From NCBI RefSeq assembly GCF_017639855.1, contig NZ_CP072115.1:1488001-1552000 (forward strand): 64,000 nt of DNA, read 5' to 3'. Below, one piece after another: positions 51,690-61,805 of the stretch (the stretch's first letter is position 1; each line of letters starts with the position of its first letter). This DNA comes from Streptococcus sp. zg-86 (GTDB lineage: Bacteria; Bacillota; Bacilli; Lactobacillales; Streptococcaceae). Under the pieces are notes generated by a model. It searched no databases. It was not told where the DNA came from and saw only the letters and a list, made by a program, of their open reading frames with translations. The position numbers were made by a program, and so were the translations under genes.

Positions 51690-52727
51690 TTACAAATCAA
51701 AATCTTCTTCTAGCTTCGCAATCATTTCCCGCAACAAGCCCTTATTGGCATCAAACTTGACCGTCTTGTCAGCCGTGTTAAAGAGCAAGAGCTTGGCATT
51801 GATGAGTTTTTGGGTGTGAAAGGACACTGCCGCTCCTGTAATGCTCAACTGCTCCGCAATGTCCTTACTCTTAGCATGCGGTTTGGTCAATGCCACCATA
51901 ACCTTGTAGCGCGTTTCATCACTCATCACCTTTAAGGTCGTCGCCAGCACATCCTCATCAATAGCCTGCTTGATAAGAAGCAATTTATCGATATCCACCG
52001 ATGCACACAAGATGATGGGGTAAGTATGATAGTGATGATTGCAGATATAGGAAAAATGCATCAACCACGGGCTTAGGACAAAAAACGGTAAGCTATCATA
52101 GCCTAAATCTTCGACACCACTTGTTTTATACAAACCATCTTCACCATAGATTTCCTCGTAGGAAAAGACCATCGCAAATGCCTCTCTCTGCTGCTGAAAC
52201 GACTCATAATAAGGGCGATACAAGGACGCTACTTCTGCCACCAAAGCTAATTGCTCACGGACTGTCTCCAAGGGCTTACGAATCGCCTGAAACCATTTCC
52301 ACTTGTCCTCAGCCTTCAAATCAGTCTGCTCTAACATCTCCAGCAAATCTGCCTCTGGATTGTTCTCCCCTCGATTAATCGCTATCAAGGCAAAGCGAAT
52401 CGCCCGCTCCACCGTTTCTTGGGAAGCAGTAGCTAGTAAGTGGCAGGTTTCTTCCAATGTTGCCGGATCCTTTCCTGCTTCTAACAATTCAAAATACAGA
52501 TAATGGAGAAAACTAAAATTGGCCCCAAACAAGTAAACGGATAAGCGCTCACTCATACTCTCAAAGACCGATTGCAGTTGTTGCTCCACCAACAGCGCCT
52601 CTTTTAAAATCTCTTTTTCCTTCTGGCTTCGTTCCTCGGATTCCCCTATCTGATCCTTTTGGACATAGAAAGGAGCCATTAAAAATTCTACAATTTCACT
52701 ACGATGTTTGCTATACAGTAATTCCAT
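51690..52727 (-). CDS. ArsR-type winged-helix regulator with long N-terminal domain
   Basis: Protein of 345 residues. The C-terminal 85 residues form an ArsR-like winged helix (MSDETRYKVMVALTKPHAKSKDIAEQLSITGAAVSFHTQKLI). The first 250 residues are mainly helical with no motif that I recognise, perhaps a ligand-binding domain. AGGATAG precedes the ATG, 9 bp after the stop of the MFS fragment. It probably controls the transporter genes upstream in the same unit. Confidence 0.82.
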   Translation of the reverse strand: MELLYSKHRSEIVEFLMAPFYVQKDQIGESEERSQKEKEILKEALLVEQQLQSVFESMSERLSVYLFGANFSFLHYLYFELLEAGKDPATLEETCHLLATASQETVERAIRFALIAINRGENNPEADLLEMLEQTDLKAEDKWKWFQAIRKPLETVREQLALVAEVASLYRPYYESFQQQREAFAMVFSYEEIYGEDGLYKTSGVEDLGYDSLPFFVLSPWLMHFSYICNHHYHTYPIILCASVDIDKLLLIKQAIDEDVLATTLKVMSDETRYKVMVALTKPHAKSKDIAEQLSITGAAVSFHTQKLINAKLLLFNTADKTVKFDANKGLLREMIAKLEEDFDL

Positions 52728-52736
52728 ACCACTATC

Positions 52737-53330
52737 CTATTCTTCTACCACAGATGCTACATTTCTTATAGTATAGACCAAAAGCAGTAGAGAAAGCAAG
52801 AGAAAGACAAGGGAAGGACTTCCTGCAGAGCAGATTACAATTAAAATAGCTATGACTCCACGCATCACCACCATGCCTAATTGAACAAAGGTAGAAATTC
52901 CTGCTGCGCTAATCGTCGCTAATTGCTCTTCAGGCAAAGCACGATAGATAAGGGCATTGAGTTTGGGGTTTATAACACCTGCAAGGACTGCTGGCGTAAA
53001 CATGCAGGCAAAAACACCATAGACAGAGCGCAAATAAAAGCTCAAAAAGAGAAGGACAGAAACATAGACTACCCACTTAGTCACCTGTGCAATAGACATC
53101 TCCTTAAACAAACTTGTGGTCAATAGAGTCCCTAAGATAGAGCCGACTAGATAGGCAATCGTTGTTGCTGAATTTACAATCACAAAACTTGGCGTTTCCT
53201 TGATCAATAACACCATCAAAGGAGTCAAGGCGACAAAAAGAGCATTTAAAGCAGTAAAGACTAAAATCACCGCTTTTAAAATCGGAATGCTTTGGATTGA
53301 TTGATAAGAAGCTATTCGACTATTTTTCAT
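52737..53330 (-). pseudogene. C-terminal half of an MFS transporter
   Basis: A 197-residue frame with six hydrophobic segments, which correspond to helices 7-12 of a major facilitator transporter. The frame is open upstream of the ATG for about 30 further codons (to about 53420) in a charged loop-like stretch (KQEDKKEQTGNLILN), as expected for the central MFS loop, but no N-terminal half follows. Instead the ABC transporter gene begins. It may be a truncated remnant or, less likely, a functional half-size protein. Confidence 0.7.
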
Positions 53331-53432
53331 ATTTAGAATGAGATTTCCTGTTTGCTCTTTCTTGTCTTCTTGTTTTGTGGTGAGTATGCTCCAGTAAGTG
53401 GTCAGAAATTCTCAGTTACCTGCATCTCTTCA

Positions 53433-55022
53433 TCAAGAAAGCGTGATGATGCTGGTAAAGTACGGCTGTAAATCCTCCTGCAAATGGTGTGAAATCATCA
53501 CCACTGTACGATCTGGATCCCTCAGCAAGGCTTCCTCAATCATGCGTGCCGTTGGCGCATCAACAGCTGATGTCGCTTCATCCAGTAAGACAATCGGTAA
53601 CTTTCGTATCAAGATTCGTGCAAGAGCAATCCGCTGTTTTTCACCACCAGAAAATTGTCCTCCCAATTCGCCAACACTTTCCTCTAGTTGATTAGGCAAA
53701 GCCCTAACTAACCTTTCTAGTCCTACCTGTCTTAACACCGACCAAATCTCCTCATCTGTAAAAATGTCTCCCAAGCAAATATTGAATCGAACGCTATCTG
53801 TAAAGAGAAAGACCTCTTGCGTCATATAGCCAATCTGTCGAGAAAAGTTCACATCTTTTTTCGGAGCATAAGGCTGGTCGTTAATCCGAATCTCTCCTTC
53901 TTCACAAGTCAAACGTCCCAACAATAATTTGAGAATCGTCGATTTCCCACTACCACTTTTTCCAACCAAGGCGTACTTGCCACCGATATTGAAGCGAAGA
54001 GTTAAGCCTTCAAAAATCTGCTTATCTCCGTAGGAATGCCCCACTTGAGAAAAGGAGATGCTGTCTACAGGAGACGGGAACTCCTCCTCGTCCAAATCTG
54101 CCACCGTCATCAATCCATGTAACTGCGCATCAGTCCCCCGCAACTTGGCGTATACATCCGTCAGATTGCCTGACGATTCTAAAAAAATGCTCAAGATAGT
54201 CGGCGCTGATACAATAGCTCCAAGGTGAATCGTTCCTCGACTAATCAGAATAATCGTGAGAGCAAAGATTAGCATTTCAAACAAACGTTGCACACTTTGG
54301 TAGCTCAATAGAGCAAAAGACATCAGCCGCGCAATCTCGTACTCCTGTGCTTCCTTTTGTAGCTGACGTTCATAAATTTTTTGTGGCAATAAATAGAGTT
54401 GCTTCACATTTCTCAGCACATCATAGCCAGCTATGTATTCTTTCAAACGACTGGTAAACTGTCCATTTAGCAAGGACAAGTTTGTATAGCCTTGGCTGAT
54501 TTTCTTCCCAAATCGACCACCTACAAAAACTAAAATAAGAGTTGAAAAAAGAGCAAAAAGAGCTAACCAACCACTAATCAAAGCTAGAAAGAAGAAGGAA
54601 ATCACAGACAAGACTAGAGAACGACTAAAGGACAACAAGGGATTCAAAAGATAGGTGGCCACAACCTCAAGAGTGTAGGTGTAGTTGGTCAAGTGTTCTC
54701 CTTCTTCAAGGGCATGAAACTGCTGATAGCTCATCCTCTCGATATTCCTACTGATACACCTACCTAAGTACAACTTCCAAGATTTGACAATCTGTGCATT
54801 GAGAATTCGAAGATAGCTGTTGAAACACTCGACCAAGACCAAAAGTAGAATCAGAAAACCAATCTGATACCAAACTCCCGTAGACCTCTCCAACATCATA
54901 TCTAAAACCGTCATTCTGCCATAGACAGTATAAAGACTCCCAACAGCTATCACCAAGGTGAGCAAGATAGAAAGGCTGACCTTGCGCCACTCTTTTTTAC
55001 AAAGTACCATAATATCGTTCAT
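53433..55022 (-). CDS. ABC exporter with fused membrane and ATPase domains
   Basis: Half-transporter of 529 residues: six membrane helices (about 15-290) and an ATPase domain with Walker A GKSGSGKST, signature GGQFSGGEKQR, Walker B LPIVLLDEATSAVD and the switch H in ISHHL. The substrate is unknown; the layout fits bacteriocin, peptide or drug exporters that act as homodimers. It precedes the MFS fragment and the ArsR-like regulator. Its start shares a very AT-rich 175-bp divergent region with the DUF1846 gene. Confidence 0.88.
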   Translation of the reverse strand: MNDIMVLCKKEWRKVSLSILLTLVIAVGSLYTVYGRMTVLDMMLERSTGVWYQIGFLILLLVLVECFNSYLRILNAQIVKSWKLYLGRCISRNIERMSYQQFHALEEGEHLTNYTYTLEVVATYLLNPLLSFSRSLVLSVISFFFLALISGWLALFALFSTLILVFVGGRFGKKISQGYTNLSLLNGQFTSRLKEYIAGYDVLRNVKQLYLLPQKIYERQLQKEAQEYEIARLMSFALLSYQSVQRLFEMLIFALTIILISRGTIHLGAIVSAPTILSIFLESSGNLTDVYAKLRGTDAQLHGLMTVADLDEEEFPSPVDSISFSQVGHSYGDKQIFEGLTLRFNIGGKYALVGKSGSGKSTILKLLLGRLTCEEGEIRINDQPYAPKKDVNFSRQIGYMTQEVFLFTDSVRFNICLGDIFTDEEIWSVLRQVGLERLVRALPNQLEESVGELGGQFSGGEKQRIALARILIRKLPIVLLDEATSAVDAPTARMIEEALLRDPDRTVVMISHHLQEDLQPYFTSIITLS

Positions 55023-55207
55023 TTTTGTTTCTCACTTTATTTTTGTTAAACAATTGTTTAATAAAATTTTACTCTTATTTCCTGAAAAGTCAATATTGTA
55101 TTTAATAAAAATTAAACATTTGTTTAAAAATATATTTTTACCAAAATAACGGTAAATCGTTTTCTTTTTGAAAACTTTTTATTATAATCTTAAAAGAGGT
55201 GAAAAAT

Positions 55208-56692
55208 GTGAAAAAAATTGCTTTTGATTCAACAAAATACTTACAACTACAACGTGACCATATTTTAGAGCGTATCCAGCAGTTTGACGGAAAATTGTAT
55301 ATGGAATTCGGCGGAAAAATGCTAGAAGATTTCCATGCTGCCCGTGTGCTTCCTGGTTATGAGCCTGACAATAAAATTAAGCTCCTTCAAGAATTAAAAG
55401 AGCAAGTTGAGATTGTCATTGCCATTAACGCAAGTAACATTGAACATTCTAAGGCCCGTGGTGATTTAGGCATTTCCTACGACCAAGAAGTGCTACGCTT
55501 AATTGATACCTTTAATGACTTGGGAATCTATGTCGGCTCTGTCGTTATTACCCAGTACACCAATCAGCCAGCTGCTGACGCTTTCCGTCATCAATTAGAA
55601 AAAAATGGTATCCAGTCCTATCTCCACTATCCAATCAAGGGATATCCATCTGATATTGACTACATTATTTCACCAGAAGGTATGGGGAAAAATGACTATA
55701 TCGAAACGAGTCGCAATCTGATTGTGGTGACTGCACCTGGGCCTGGTTCTGGAAAGCTCGCAACTTGTATCTCGCAACTCTACCATGACCAATTGCACGG
55801 TATCAAGGCAGGCTATGCCAAATTTGAAACCTTCCCTGTCTGGAATTTACCGCTTCATCATCCTGTCAATCTGGCCTATGAAGCAGCAACTGCTGACCTA
55901 GATGACCTCAATATGATTGACCCCTTCCATTTGCAAACCTACGGCAAAACAGCAGTCAACTACAACCGTGACATCGAAGTCTTCCCTGTTCTTAATCGGA
56001 CCTTTGAACGTATTTTAGCCAAATCACCATACGCTTCCCCAACCGATATGGGTGTCAATATGGTGGGCTACTCGATTGTCGATGAAGAGGCAGCCATTGC
56101 CGCATCAAAAGAAGAAATCATCCGCCGCTACTATCAAACCTTGGTAGACTTCAAGGCTGAACGAGTTCCAGCATCTGCTGTGAAAAAAATTGAACTCTTG
56201 ATGAACGAAGTGGGTGTTTCACCGAGCGACCGCAAGGTAACTATTGCAGCGCGTGCCAAAGCAGAAGCAACTGGTCAGCCAGCCCTTGCAATTGAACTAC
56301 CTAATGGTGAGATTGTCACAGGTAAAACCTCTGACCTCTTTGGTCCATCTGCGGCTGTTATCATCAATGCCATTAAAAATTTAGCTAATATTGACAAGGC
56401 AACACATTTGATTGAACCAGAGTATGTCAAACCAATTCAAAACCTCAAAATCAATCATCTAGGCAACCGCAATCCACGTCTGCACTCTAGTGAACTACTG
56501 ATTGCCCTTGCCATTACTGCTATGAACAAGCCAGAAGCAGATCTTGCCATGAAACAATTAGGCAATTTAAGCGGTAGCGAATGCCACTCTACCGTAACGC
56601 TTCCAGAAGAAGACCGCAATGTCCTCCGCAAACTCGGTATTAATGTCACCTTTGACCCCAACTACCAACACAATAAGTTTTATCATAAATGA
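55208..56692 (+). CDS. DUF1846 family protein
   Basis: Cytosolic protein of 494 residues, highly conserved in Firmicutes (MKKIAFDSTKYLQLQRDHILERIQQFDGKLYMEFGGKM-like N terminus). The GTG at 55208 is chosen because AGAGGTG lies 6 nt upstream; another GTG three codons earlier falls inside that site. A P-loop-like VVTAPGPGSGKLATC is seen near residues 176-190. The function is not established; the structure is known for a pneumococcal member. Followed by a terminator. Confidence 0.9.
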   Translation: MKKIAFDSTKYLQLQRDHILERIQQFDGKLYMEFGGKMLEDFHAARVLPGYEPDNKIKLLQELKEQVEIVIAINASNIEHSKARGDLGISYDQEVLRLIDTFNDLGIYVGSVVITQYTNQPAADAFRHQLEKNGIQSYLHYPIKGYPSDIDYIISPEGMGKNDYIETSRNLIVVTAPGPGSGKLATCISQLYHDQLHGIKAGYAKFETFPVWNLPLHHPVNLAYEAATADLDDLNMIDPFHLQTYGKTAVNYNRDIEVFPVLNRTFERILAKSPYASPTDMGVNMVGYSIVDEEAAIAASKEEIIRRYYQTLVDFKAERVPASAVKKIELLMNEVGVSPSDRKVTIAARAKAEATGQPALAIELPNGEIVTGKTSDLFGPSAAVIINAIKNLANIDKATHLIEPEYVKPIQNLKINHLGNRNPRLHSSELLIALAITAMNKPEADLAMKQLGNLSGSECHSTVTLPEEDRNVLRKLGINVTFDPNYQHNKFYHK

Positions 56693-56696
56693 AACA

Positions 56697-56737
56697 ACAA
56701 CCCCTGATGTCACTTACTATCAGGGGTTTTATACTGA
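56697..56737 (+). terminator. Terminator after the DUF1846 gene
   Basis: Stem ACCCCTGAT/ATCAGGGGT with a loop of about 10 nt, followed by TTTTA. Confidence 0.85.
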
Positions 56738-56849
56738 AAGAAATGCAACCACTGAACAAGAAGCAAGCCTTTCTCACCTTGCCCCCTGCTAGTGCCCATT
56801 CTCTTAGTTTCTTACTAAAAAGAGCAACTGGGAATAACAGAACATTTTA

Positions 56850-57050
56850 TACTCTATTTAATATCAACAGTAGCATGTTACGATACGTTATTAGATTGTT
56901 CAGACGCAAGCAACCACCTTCGGCTTACTGTATTTCCAATCTGACATCATCACTATCCTAACTTTGTCAACGCAATCAATTTAGATTTCTGAAGGTTATA
57001 AATGGTGGATAAATTGGTTCGGTTGAAATCTCAATGGGTATGAATCAGTA
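56850..57050. repeat. TACTC...CAGTA repeat, 201 bp
   Basis: Minus-orientation relative of the repeats at 16.1 and 51.2 kb (CAACAGTAGCAT, CGATACGTTATTAGATTGTTC, AAGCAACCACCTTCGG, then the TTTATAACC/TATCCACC block). No gene is visible in 56738-57119. Confidence 0.75.
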
Positions 57051-57119
57051 TTAGTCAGCATAAACGATAAAAATAGGCTCAAGCAAGTACTGTACCAAAC
57101 GCTTGAGTCTACTTCTTTT

Positions 57120-58778
57120 TTATAATGTAATGCTATTATTTTTTGAAATTTTCATGAAGGTGAGCAAGGAAGCCACCGTGATGAGGGTGAGAATCGTTGA
57201 TAATGCGGCTGCCACACCATAATTTCCACGTAGAACCTCTGTATAAATAGCTACTGTCATGGTCCGTGTCCGAACATTATAGAGCAAAATAGAGGTCGAC
57301 AATTCAGAAATCATCGTTACCCAAGAAAGGATCGCACCTGAAATAATACCTGACAACATCATTGGCGTCGTGATTTTGACAAATGTATTCAAGCGACTAC
57401 TTCCTAGACTTTCTGCTGCTTCTTCAATACTTGGTGCAATCTGTTGCAAACTAGCAACAGAGGAGCGAATGGTATATGGTAGACGACGAACAGATAGGGA
57501 AACAATTAGGATAAAGGCTGTCCCTGTAATCATCAAGATTCCGCTGCCAAACAAACCTGTATTAAAGGAAGAAATAAAGGCAATCCCCATAACCGTTCCC
57601 GGTACAATGTAAGGAACCATACTCAAACTGTCAATCAAATTGGTAAAGACATTGCGTTTCCGCACGGCCAAATACGAGATAAAGGTTGCAAAAATCACAA
57701 CGAGTACCAAGGCAATCAGCGGAATACGGATCGTATTGAAGATTGCTGATCCCATACGATTAAAGGCTGTTTTGTAACTATTGAGTGAGTAGCCTTTGAC
57801 AAAGACCATTCCTGATGTCTTTAAGAATGAAGTATAGATAAGGTACAACTGCGGTAAAACAGCTAAGAAGATAATCCCATAGACCGTTGTATAAATCGCA
57901 ACAGTTTTTCCTCCAGTTGTTTTCTTCGGTTGAATCGGATGTAGCGAGTTCATACTAAAACTAAAGCGATTAGCGATGTATTTTTGGACTAAAAAGATGA
58001 CCAAAGCAATGATAATTGCCATTATCGCTAAGGCAGAGGCAAATGCTGAATTACCACCAACTTCGCTGATAAATTCTGTATAAATGAGAACTGGAAATGT
58101 TCGATACCCTTCCCCAATCAACATTGGAGTTCCGAAGTCAGAGAAAGCCCTCATAAAGACAAGCAATGCTGCTGCAAGTAGGGTGGGCACTAAAAGTGGT
58201 AAGACCACCTTAAATATCCGTTGTAAACCAACTGACCCCATACTTTCTGCTGCTTCTAAAACAGAGTTATCAATACTCTTCATCGTTCCTGCCACATATA
58301 AGAAGACAAGTGGGAACAATTGCAAGGTAAAGACCAACACAATTCCTTTAAAGCCATAAATATCAATTGCTGGCAAATGAAAGGCTGTCGTTAAAAACTT
58401 GGTAATGACACCATTACGTCCTAAGAGCAAAATCCATGAATAAGCTCCTACAAATGGCGCTGACATTGAAGCGATGATGACCAAAATCTGCAGGAATTTC
58501 TTTCCCTTAAATTCATACATGGAGAACAGATAGGCCAAAACAGTTCCTACAATCAACGATGTACAGGTAGCTGTTAAAGAAACCTTAAAACTATTCACCA
58601 AGGTATCTGAATAATAAGATTTTTCAAAAAAGGAAGCGAAATGATGAAATGAAAATTTACCATCCGCAATCACAGCCTGTTTTAAAATCGTCACAATTGG
58701 ATAGACCAGAAAGACGAGATAGGTAATGAAAATAAGAAAAGATGAACTTGTCCAAATGGTCACTTTTTTCCGTTCCAT
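57120..58778 (-). CDS. FbpB-like ABC permease, two fused permease domains
   Basis: Permease of 552 residues with about twelve helices and two binding-protein-dependent transport domains, each with an EAA loop (LEAAESMGSVGLQRIFKVVLP and IEEAAESLGSSRLNTF). This layout is typical of iron(III)/AfuB-type importers in which one polypeptide forms the whole membrane part. It lies 1 bp after the ATPase gene. The cargo may be iron, 2-aminoethylphosphonate or a sugar phosphate; the sequence alone does not decide. Confidence 0.88.
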   Translation of the reverse strand: MERKKVTIWTSSSFLIFITYLVFLVYPIVTILKQAVIADGKFSFHHFASFFEKSYYSDTLVNSFKVSLTATCTSLIVGTVLAYLFSMYEFKGKKFLQILVIIASMSAPFVGAYSWILLLGRNGVITKFLTTAFHLPAIDIYGFKGIVLVFTLQLFPLVFLYVAGTMKSIDNSVLEAAESMGSVGLQRIFKVVLPLLVPTLLAAALLVFMRAFSDFGTPMLIGEGYRTFPVLIYTEFISEVGGNSAFASALAIMAIIIALVIFLVQKYIANRFSFSMNSLHPIQPKKTTGGKTVAIYTTVYGIIFLAVLPQLYLIYTSFLKTSGMVFVKGYSLNSYKTAFNRMGSAIFNTIRIPLIALVLVVIFATFISYLAVRKRNVFTNLIDSLSMVPYIVPGTVMGIAFISSFNTGLFGSGILMITGTAFILIVSLSVRRLPYTIRSSVASLQQIAPSIEEAAESLGSSRLNTFVKITTPMMLSGIISGAILSWVTMISELSTSILLYNVRTRTMTVAIYTEVLRGNYGVAAALSTILTLITVASLLTFMKISKNNSITL

Positions 58779-58779
58779 A

Positions 58780-59859
58780 CTATTCTCCTTTCATCAAGTT
58801 ATGAGAACCGTCTGCTGTAAAGACATTTAGTTTCTGAACATTGATTCTCAACGTAACGCTATCCCCTTTGACTAAATCTTCTTCAAATGTTGACTCTTCG
58901 CTAACTTGAATCTTAGAAGCAAAATCGGTTTGAATAAAATACTCTGTATTCATGCCGAGATAGACACTATCTGTAATCTGACCACGAATATCTCCTAATT
59001 CATCTCTCAAGAATTCTTCTGGACGAATGCTGACACGAACTGCCTGATTTTCCACACCATCTAAAGATGGAATGCGAAGCGTATAGCCACCATTAAAGAC
59101 GAGATAGGCCTCTCCATTGCGTGTTTCCAATTGTGCATCAATGATATTGGTCCGACCGATAAAGGTAGCTACAAATTCATTTGCTGGACGATGATACAAT
59201 TCTTTTGGACGACCAATCTGCTGAATCACACCATCTTTCATAACCGCAATTTGGTCTGAAATAGCCATTGCCTCTTCTTGGTCATGGGTAACATAAACAG
59301 TCGTAATTCCTACTTCATGCTGGATTTCACGAATAGCTTGACGCATATCCAAACGCAATTTCGCATCTAAGTTACTCAAGGGCTCATCCATGAGTAGAAC
59401 ACTAGGATTAACAGCTAAGGCTCTTGCTAAGGCTACCCGTTGTTGCTGACCACCACTCAATTTATCTGGCTTACGATCAGCATACTGGTCAATCTGCATC
59501 AATTCCAAATATTTTTGGGTCTCACGTTCTAATTCTTCTTTGGACACTTTCTTTTGCTTCAAACCAAATGCCACATTATCTCGAACAGATAGATGAGGGA
59601 AAATCGCATAATTTTGGAAAACCATCCCAATATTGCGTTTACTTGGTTCCATATTGTTGATTTTCACATCGCCAAAATAGAACTCGCCCCCTTCAATACT
59701 ATTGAAACCAGCAATCATTCGCAAAAGCGTGGTCTTTCCGCAACCAGAAGGTCCTAGAAGAGTAAATAAACTCCCTTTTGGAATCGTTACATTTAAATTT
59801 TCAATAACGGGTACATCATGATAGACTTTCTTAGCATTGATAATCCTAATCTCACTCAT
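58780..59859 (-). CDS. FbpC-like ABC importer ATPase
   Basis: ATPase of 359 residues with Walker A GPSGCGKTT (36-44), signature LSGGQQQR, Walker B VLLMDEPLSNLD and a C-terminal TOBE regulatory region (about 245-350). The family includes iron, polyamine and sugar-phosphate importers. It lies 12 bp after the binding-protein gene and 1 bp before the permease gene. Confidence 0.9.
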   Translation of the reverse strand: MSEIRIINAKKVYHDVPVIENLNVTIPKGSLFTLLGPSGCGKTTLLRMIAGFNSIEGGEFYFGDVKINNMEPSKRNIGMVFQNYAIFPHLSVRDNVAFGLKQKKVSKEELERETQKYLELMQIDQYADRKPDKLSGGQQQRVALARALAVNPSVLLMDEPLSNLDAKLRLDMRQAIREIQHEVGITTVYVTHDQEEAMAISDQIAVMKDGVIQQIGRPKELYHRPANEFVATFIGRTNIIDAQLETRNGEAYLVFNGGYTLRIPSLDGVENQAVRVSIRPEEFLRDELGDIRGQITDSVYLGMNTEYFIQTDFASKIQVSEESTFEEDLVKGDSVTLRINVQKLNVFTADGSHNLMKGE

Positions 59860-59871
59860 TGTTTTCCTCCA

Positions 59872-60915
59872 TTATTTTCCTGACTGAATGTCTGTAAAGA
59901 TTTCGCTATATTTCTTCACAATATCTGCCTTATTTTTAATGACATAGTCATAATCTTCAGTCTTGGTATTGATTTCTTTAATTGGTTTCATATTTTCACT
60001 TGTCTTAGCATCTTTGCGTACAGGACGGTTTGTTGTTGTTGTTCCTAAGGTATCTTGTACTTCTTGAGAGACAAGGAAGTCAATGAATTTCTTGGCATTT
60101 TCCATGTTTTTAGCATTTTTGACAATCGCTGCGCTTGCTGGTAAGAAGACAGTTCCTTCTTTTGGATAAACGACTTGGATATTTGCTCCATCATTCAGCA
60201 ATTTCACAGCTGGATCTTCATAGGATAGACCAACCGCCATTTCCCCATCTGCAACTGATTTATAGACACCTGAAGAGCTAGAACCAATTTTACCATCAAT
60301 CAGAGTAAAGATGTCTTTTACATAGCTCCAAGCCTTTTCATCACTATAGCCACCTTCTGCTACCAACATATTGGTCAACTGTGCAAAGGCACTTGATGAA
60401 TTGGCAGGGTCTGCTGTTGCAATCTTTCCTTTCAACTCAGGCTTCAACAAATCGTTATACCCTTCAATTTTCATCCCTTTTGTCAAATCAGGATTCACAA
60501 TCAAGACACTACCATCTAGTGTATATGGTGTAGAGTATCCTGTTGTATTACGATATTCTTCGATTACTTGATCATTATCTGCTGCAGTATATGGCTCAAA
60601 TAGTTCACCATGTGTCGCATACTGTGTATAGGATCCTCCGAAGATAATATCAGCTACTGGTGCTTCTTTTTCAGACTCTAATTTTTTAAAGAGTTCTCCT
60701 GTTCCAGCCTGAATCAATTCAACCTTGACACCATATTTTTCTTCAAATGCTGGAATCGTTGCGTTGATTAAGCCTTCTGAGTTTGGCGAATAAACAACAA
60801 GCGCGTCGCTTTTTCCGCCTTCTTCTGAAGCGCTATTGTTTGAACAAGCTGCAAGGGTTAGTGCACCTACTGCTGCAAGGCTACCTGCCATATATTTGAT
60901 CCATTTCTTTTTCAT
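59872..60915 (-). CDS. FbpA/AfuA-like solute-binding lipoprotein
   Basis: Lipoprotein of 347 residues (signal MKKKWIKYMAGSLAAVGALT, lipobox LAAC) with the type-II periplasmic-binding fold (LVVYSPNSEGLINATIPAFEEKYG). It captures the cargo of the adjacent importer outside the membrane. The double tyrosine of ferric-binding FbpA is not obvious (the region reads SSSGVYKSVADGEMAVGLSYED), so iron is uncertain and AfuA-type organic phosphates remain open. GGAGGT precedes the ATG. Confidence 0.87.
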   Translation of the reverse strand: MKKKWIKYMAGSLAAVGALTLAACSNNSASEEGGKSDALVVYSPNSEGLINATIPAFEEKYGVKVELIQAGTGELFKKLESEKEAPVADIIFGGSYTQYATHGELFEPYTAADNDQVIEEYRNTTGYSTPYTLDGSVLIVNPDLTKGMKIEGYNDLLKPELKGKIATADPANSSSAFAQLTNMLVAEGGYSDEKAWSYVKDIFTLIDGKIGSSSSGVYKSVADGEMAVGLSYEDPAVKLLNDGANIQVVYPKEGTVFLPASAAIVKNAKNMENAKKFIDFLVSQEVQDTLGTTTTNRPVRKDAKTSENMKPIKEINTKTEDYDYVIKNKADIVKKYSEIFTDIQSGK

Positions 60916-60956
60916 GATGGATACCTCCTTTTTTAATCAATTATAGTATAAAATTT

Positions 60957-60971
60957 TGAAAGCGTTTTTCA
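60957..60971. promoter_or_regulatory. Cre-like dyad in the fbpABC promoter region
   Basis: TGAAAGCGTTTTTCA, which equals a catabolite-responsive element except for one extra T in the right arm. It lies about 40 bp upstream of the fbpA-like start, next to TATACTATAAT. CcpA control is possible but unproved. Confidence 0.4.
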
Positions 60972-61039
60972 TACCACCTTTTCTCTCCAAAATAGGGGAA
61001 AATTATCTACATTGTGAGAAAACAATCAAGCTGTTCGAT

Positions 61040-61260
61040 GAGATGATAAAATGAGCTGAGACAAACCAGACAATCCTCGCTTTTTGATTTCCAAGCTCAG
61101 GTACCAATCGTCACTCCCCTGACTATTGATATGCGCTAAATTGTTCAATCTACAAAAGTAATGAGGGCAGGGACTTTTTATACGTAATCTTCAAGACTAC
61201 ATTCTTTTGTTGGTGAGCGCGACGCTCTCATCACGGTTTGTCCCAGCCTCATTCAAGAAG
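61040..61260. repeat. Degenerate GGGAGTGNGAC-family repeat
   Basis: Blocks such as TGACTATTGATATGCGCTAAA and TGTCCCAGCCTCATTCA match 33414-33575. Further fragments (CTCAATAGTCAGGAGAGTGACGATTG, AGCTGAGCCTAGAAATC) lie inverted at 61740-61800, so the pair flanks the tandem array. Confidence 0.55.
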
Positions 61261-61354
61261 GAAGTTGTTTTAGAATATGTGGATGGTTATCTTTCTAAAA
61301 AATATGGATTAGATTCTGACTCACAGCGCTTCTAGCGCTAACGTTCTTTCACAA

Positions 61355-61680
61355 AAAATGAGTTCTCTTAGTTTCTAGGCTAGCTGGATTTCATGAAACA
61401 TTACTTACTTGCTTTCTAGGCTGGCCGATTCTAATGAAAAATAGCTCTCTTGGTGTCTAGGCTGATCGAATTTTATAAAAAATAGCTCTCTTAGTTTCTA
61501 GGCTAACTGTTCTTCACGAAAAATAGGTTCTCTTGCTTTCTAGGCTAGCTAGATTTCATGAAAAATTACTTACTTGGTTTCTAGGCTGGCCGATTCTAAT
61601 GAAAAATAGCTCTCTTAGTTTCTAGGCTGATCGAATTTCATGAAAAATAGGCTCTCTTGCTTTCTAGGCCATTTAACATT
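61355..61680. repeat. 41-42-bp tandem repeat array 2
   Basis: About seven to eight degenerate units with skeleton GAAAAATAGCTCTCTTAGTT then TCTAGGCTGATCGAATTTCA, unit starts spaced 41-42 bp. No frame stays open. Together with the flanking repeats it fills the 890-bp gap between fbpA and the AraC-type regulator gene. Confidence 0.8.
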
Positions 61681-61805
61681 TCCTTGTTAAGCTAAAAAGA
61701 GGCTAAAACAAAAGTCCAGCCTTGCTTCTTTTATAACTCTTATCTCAATAGTCAGGAGAGTGACGATTGAGAGCTGAGCCTAGAAATCACGATTGAATCC
61801 CTCCC

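Noticed and set aside
57001..57060. Separate small regulatory RNA upstream of the importer operon end
   Set aside because: The sequence is the end of the interspersed repeat shared with 51.2 kb; nothing independent remains.
61355..61680. Possible CRISPR-like array
   Set aside because: Units follow one another directly at 41-42 bp with no unique spacers, and no cas genes are present.
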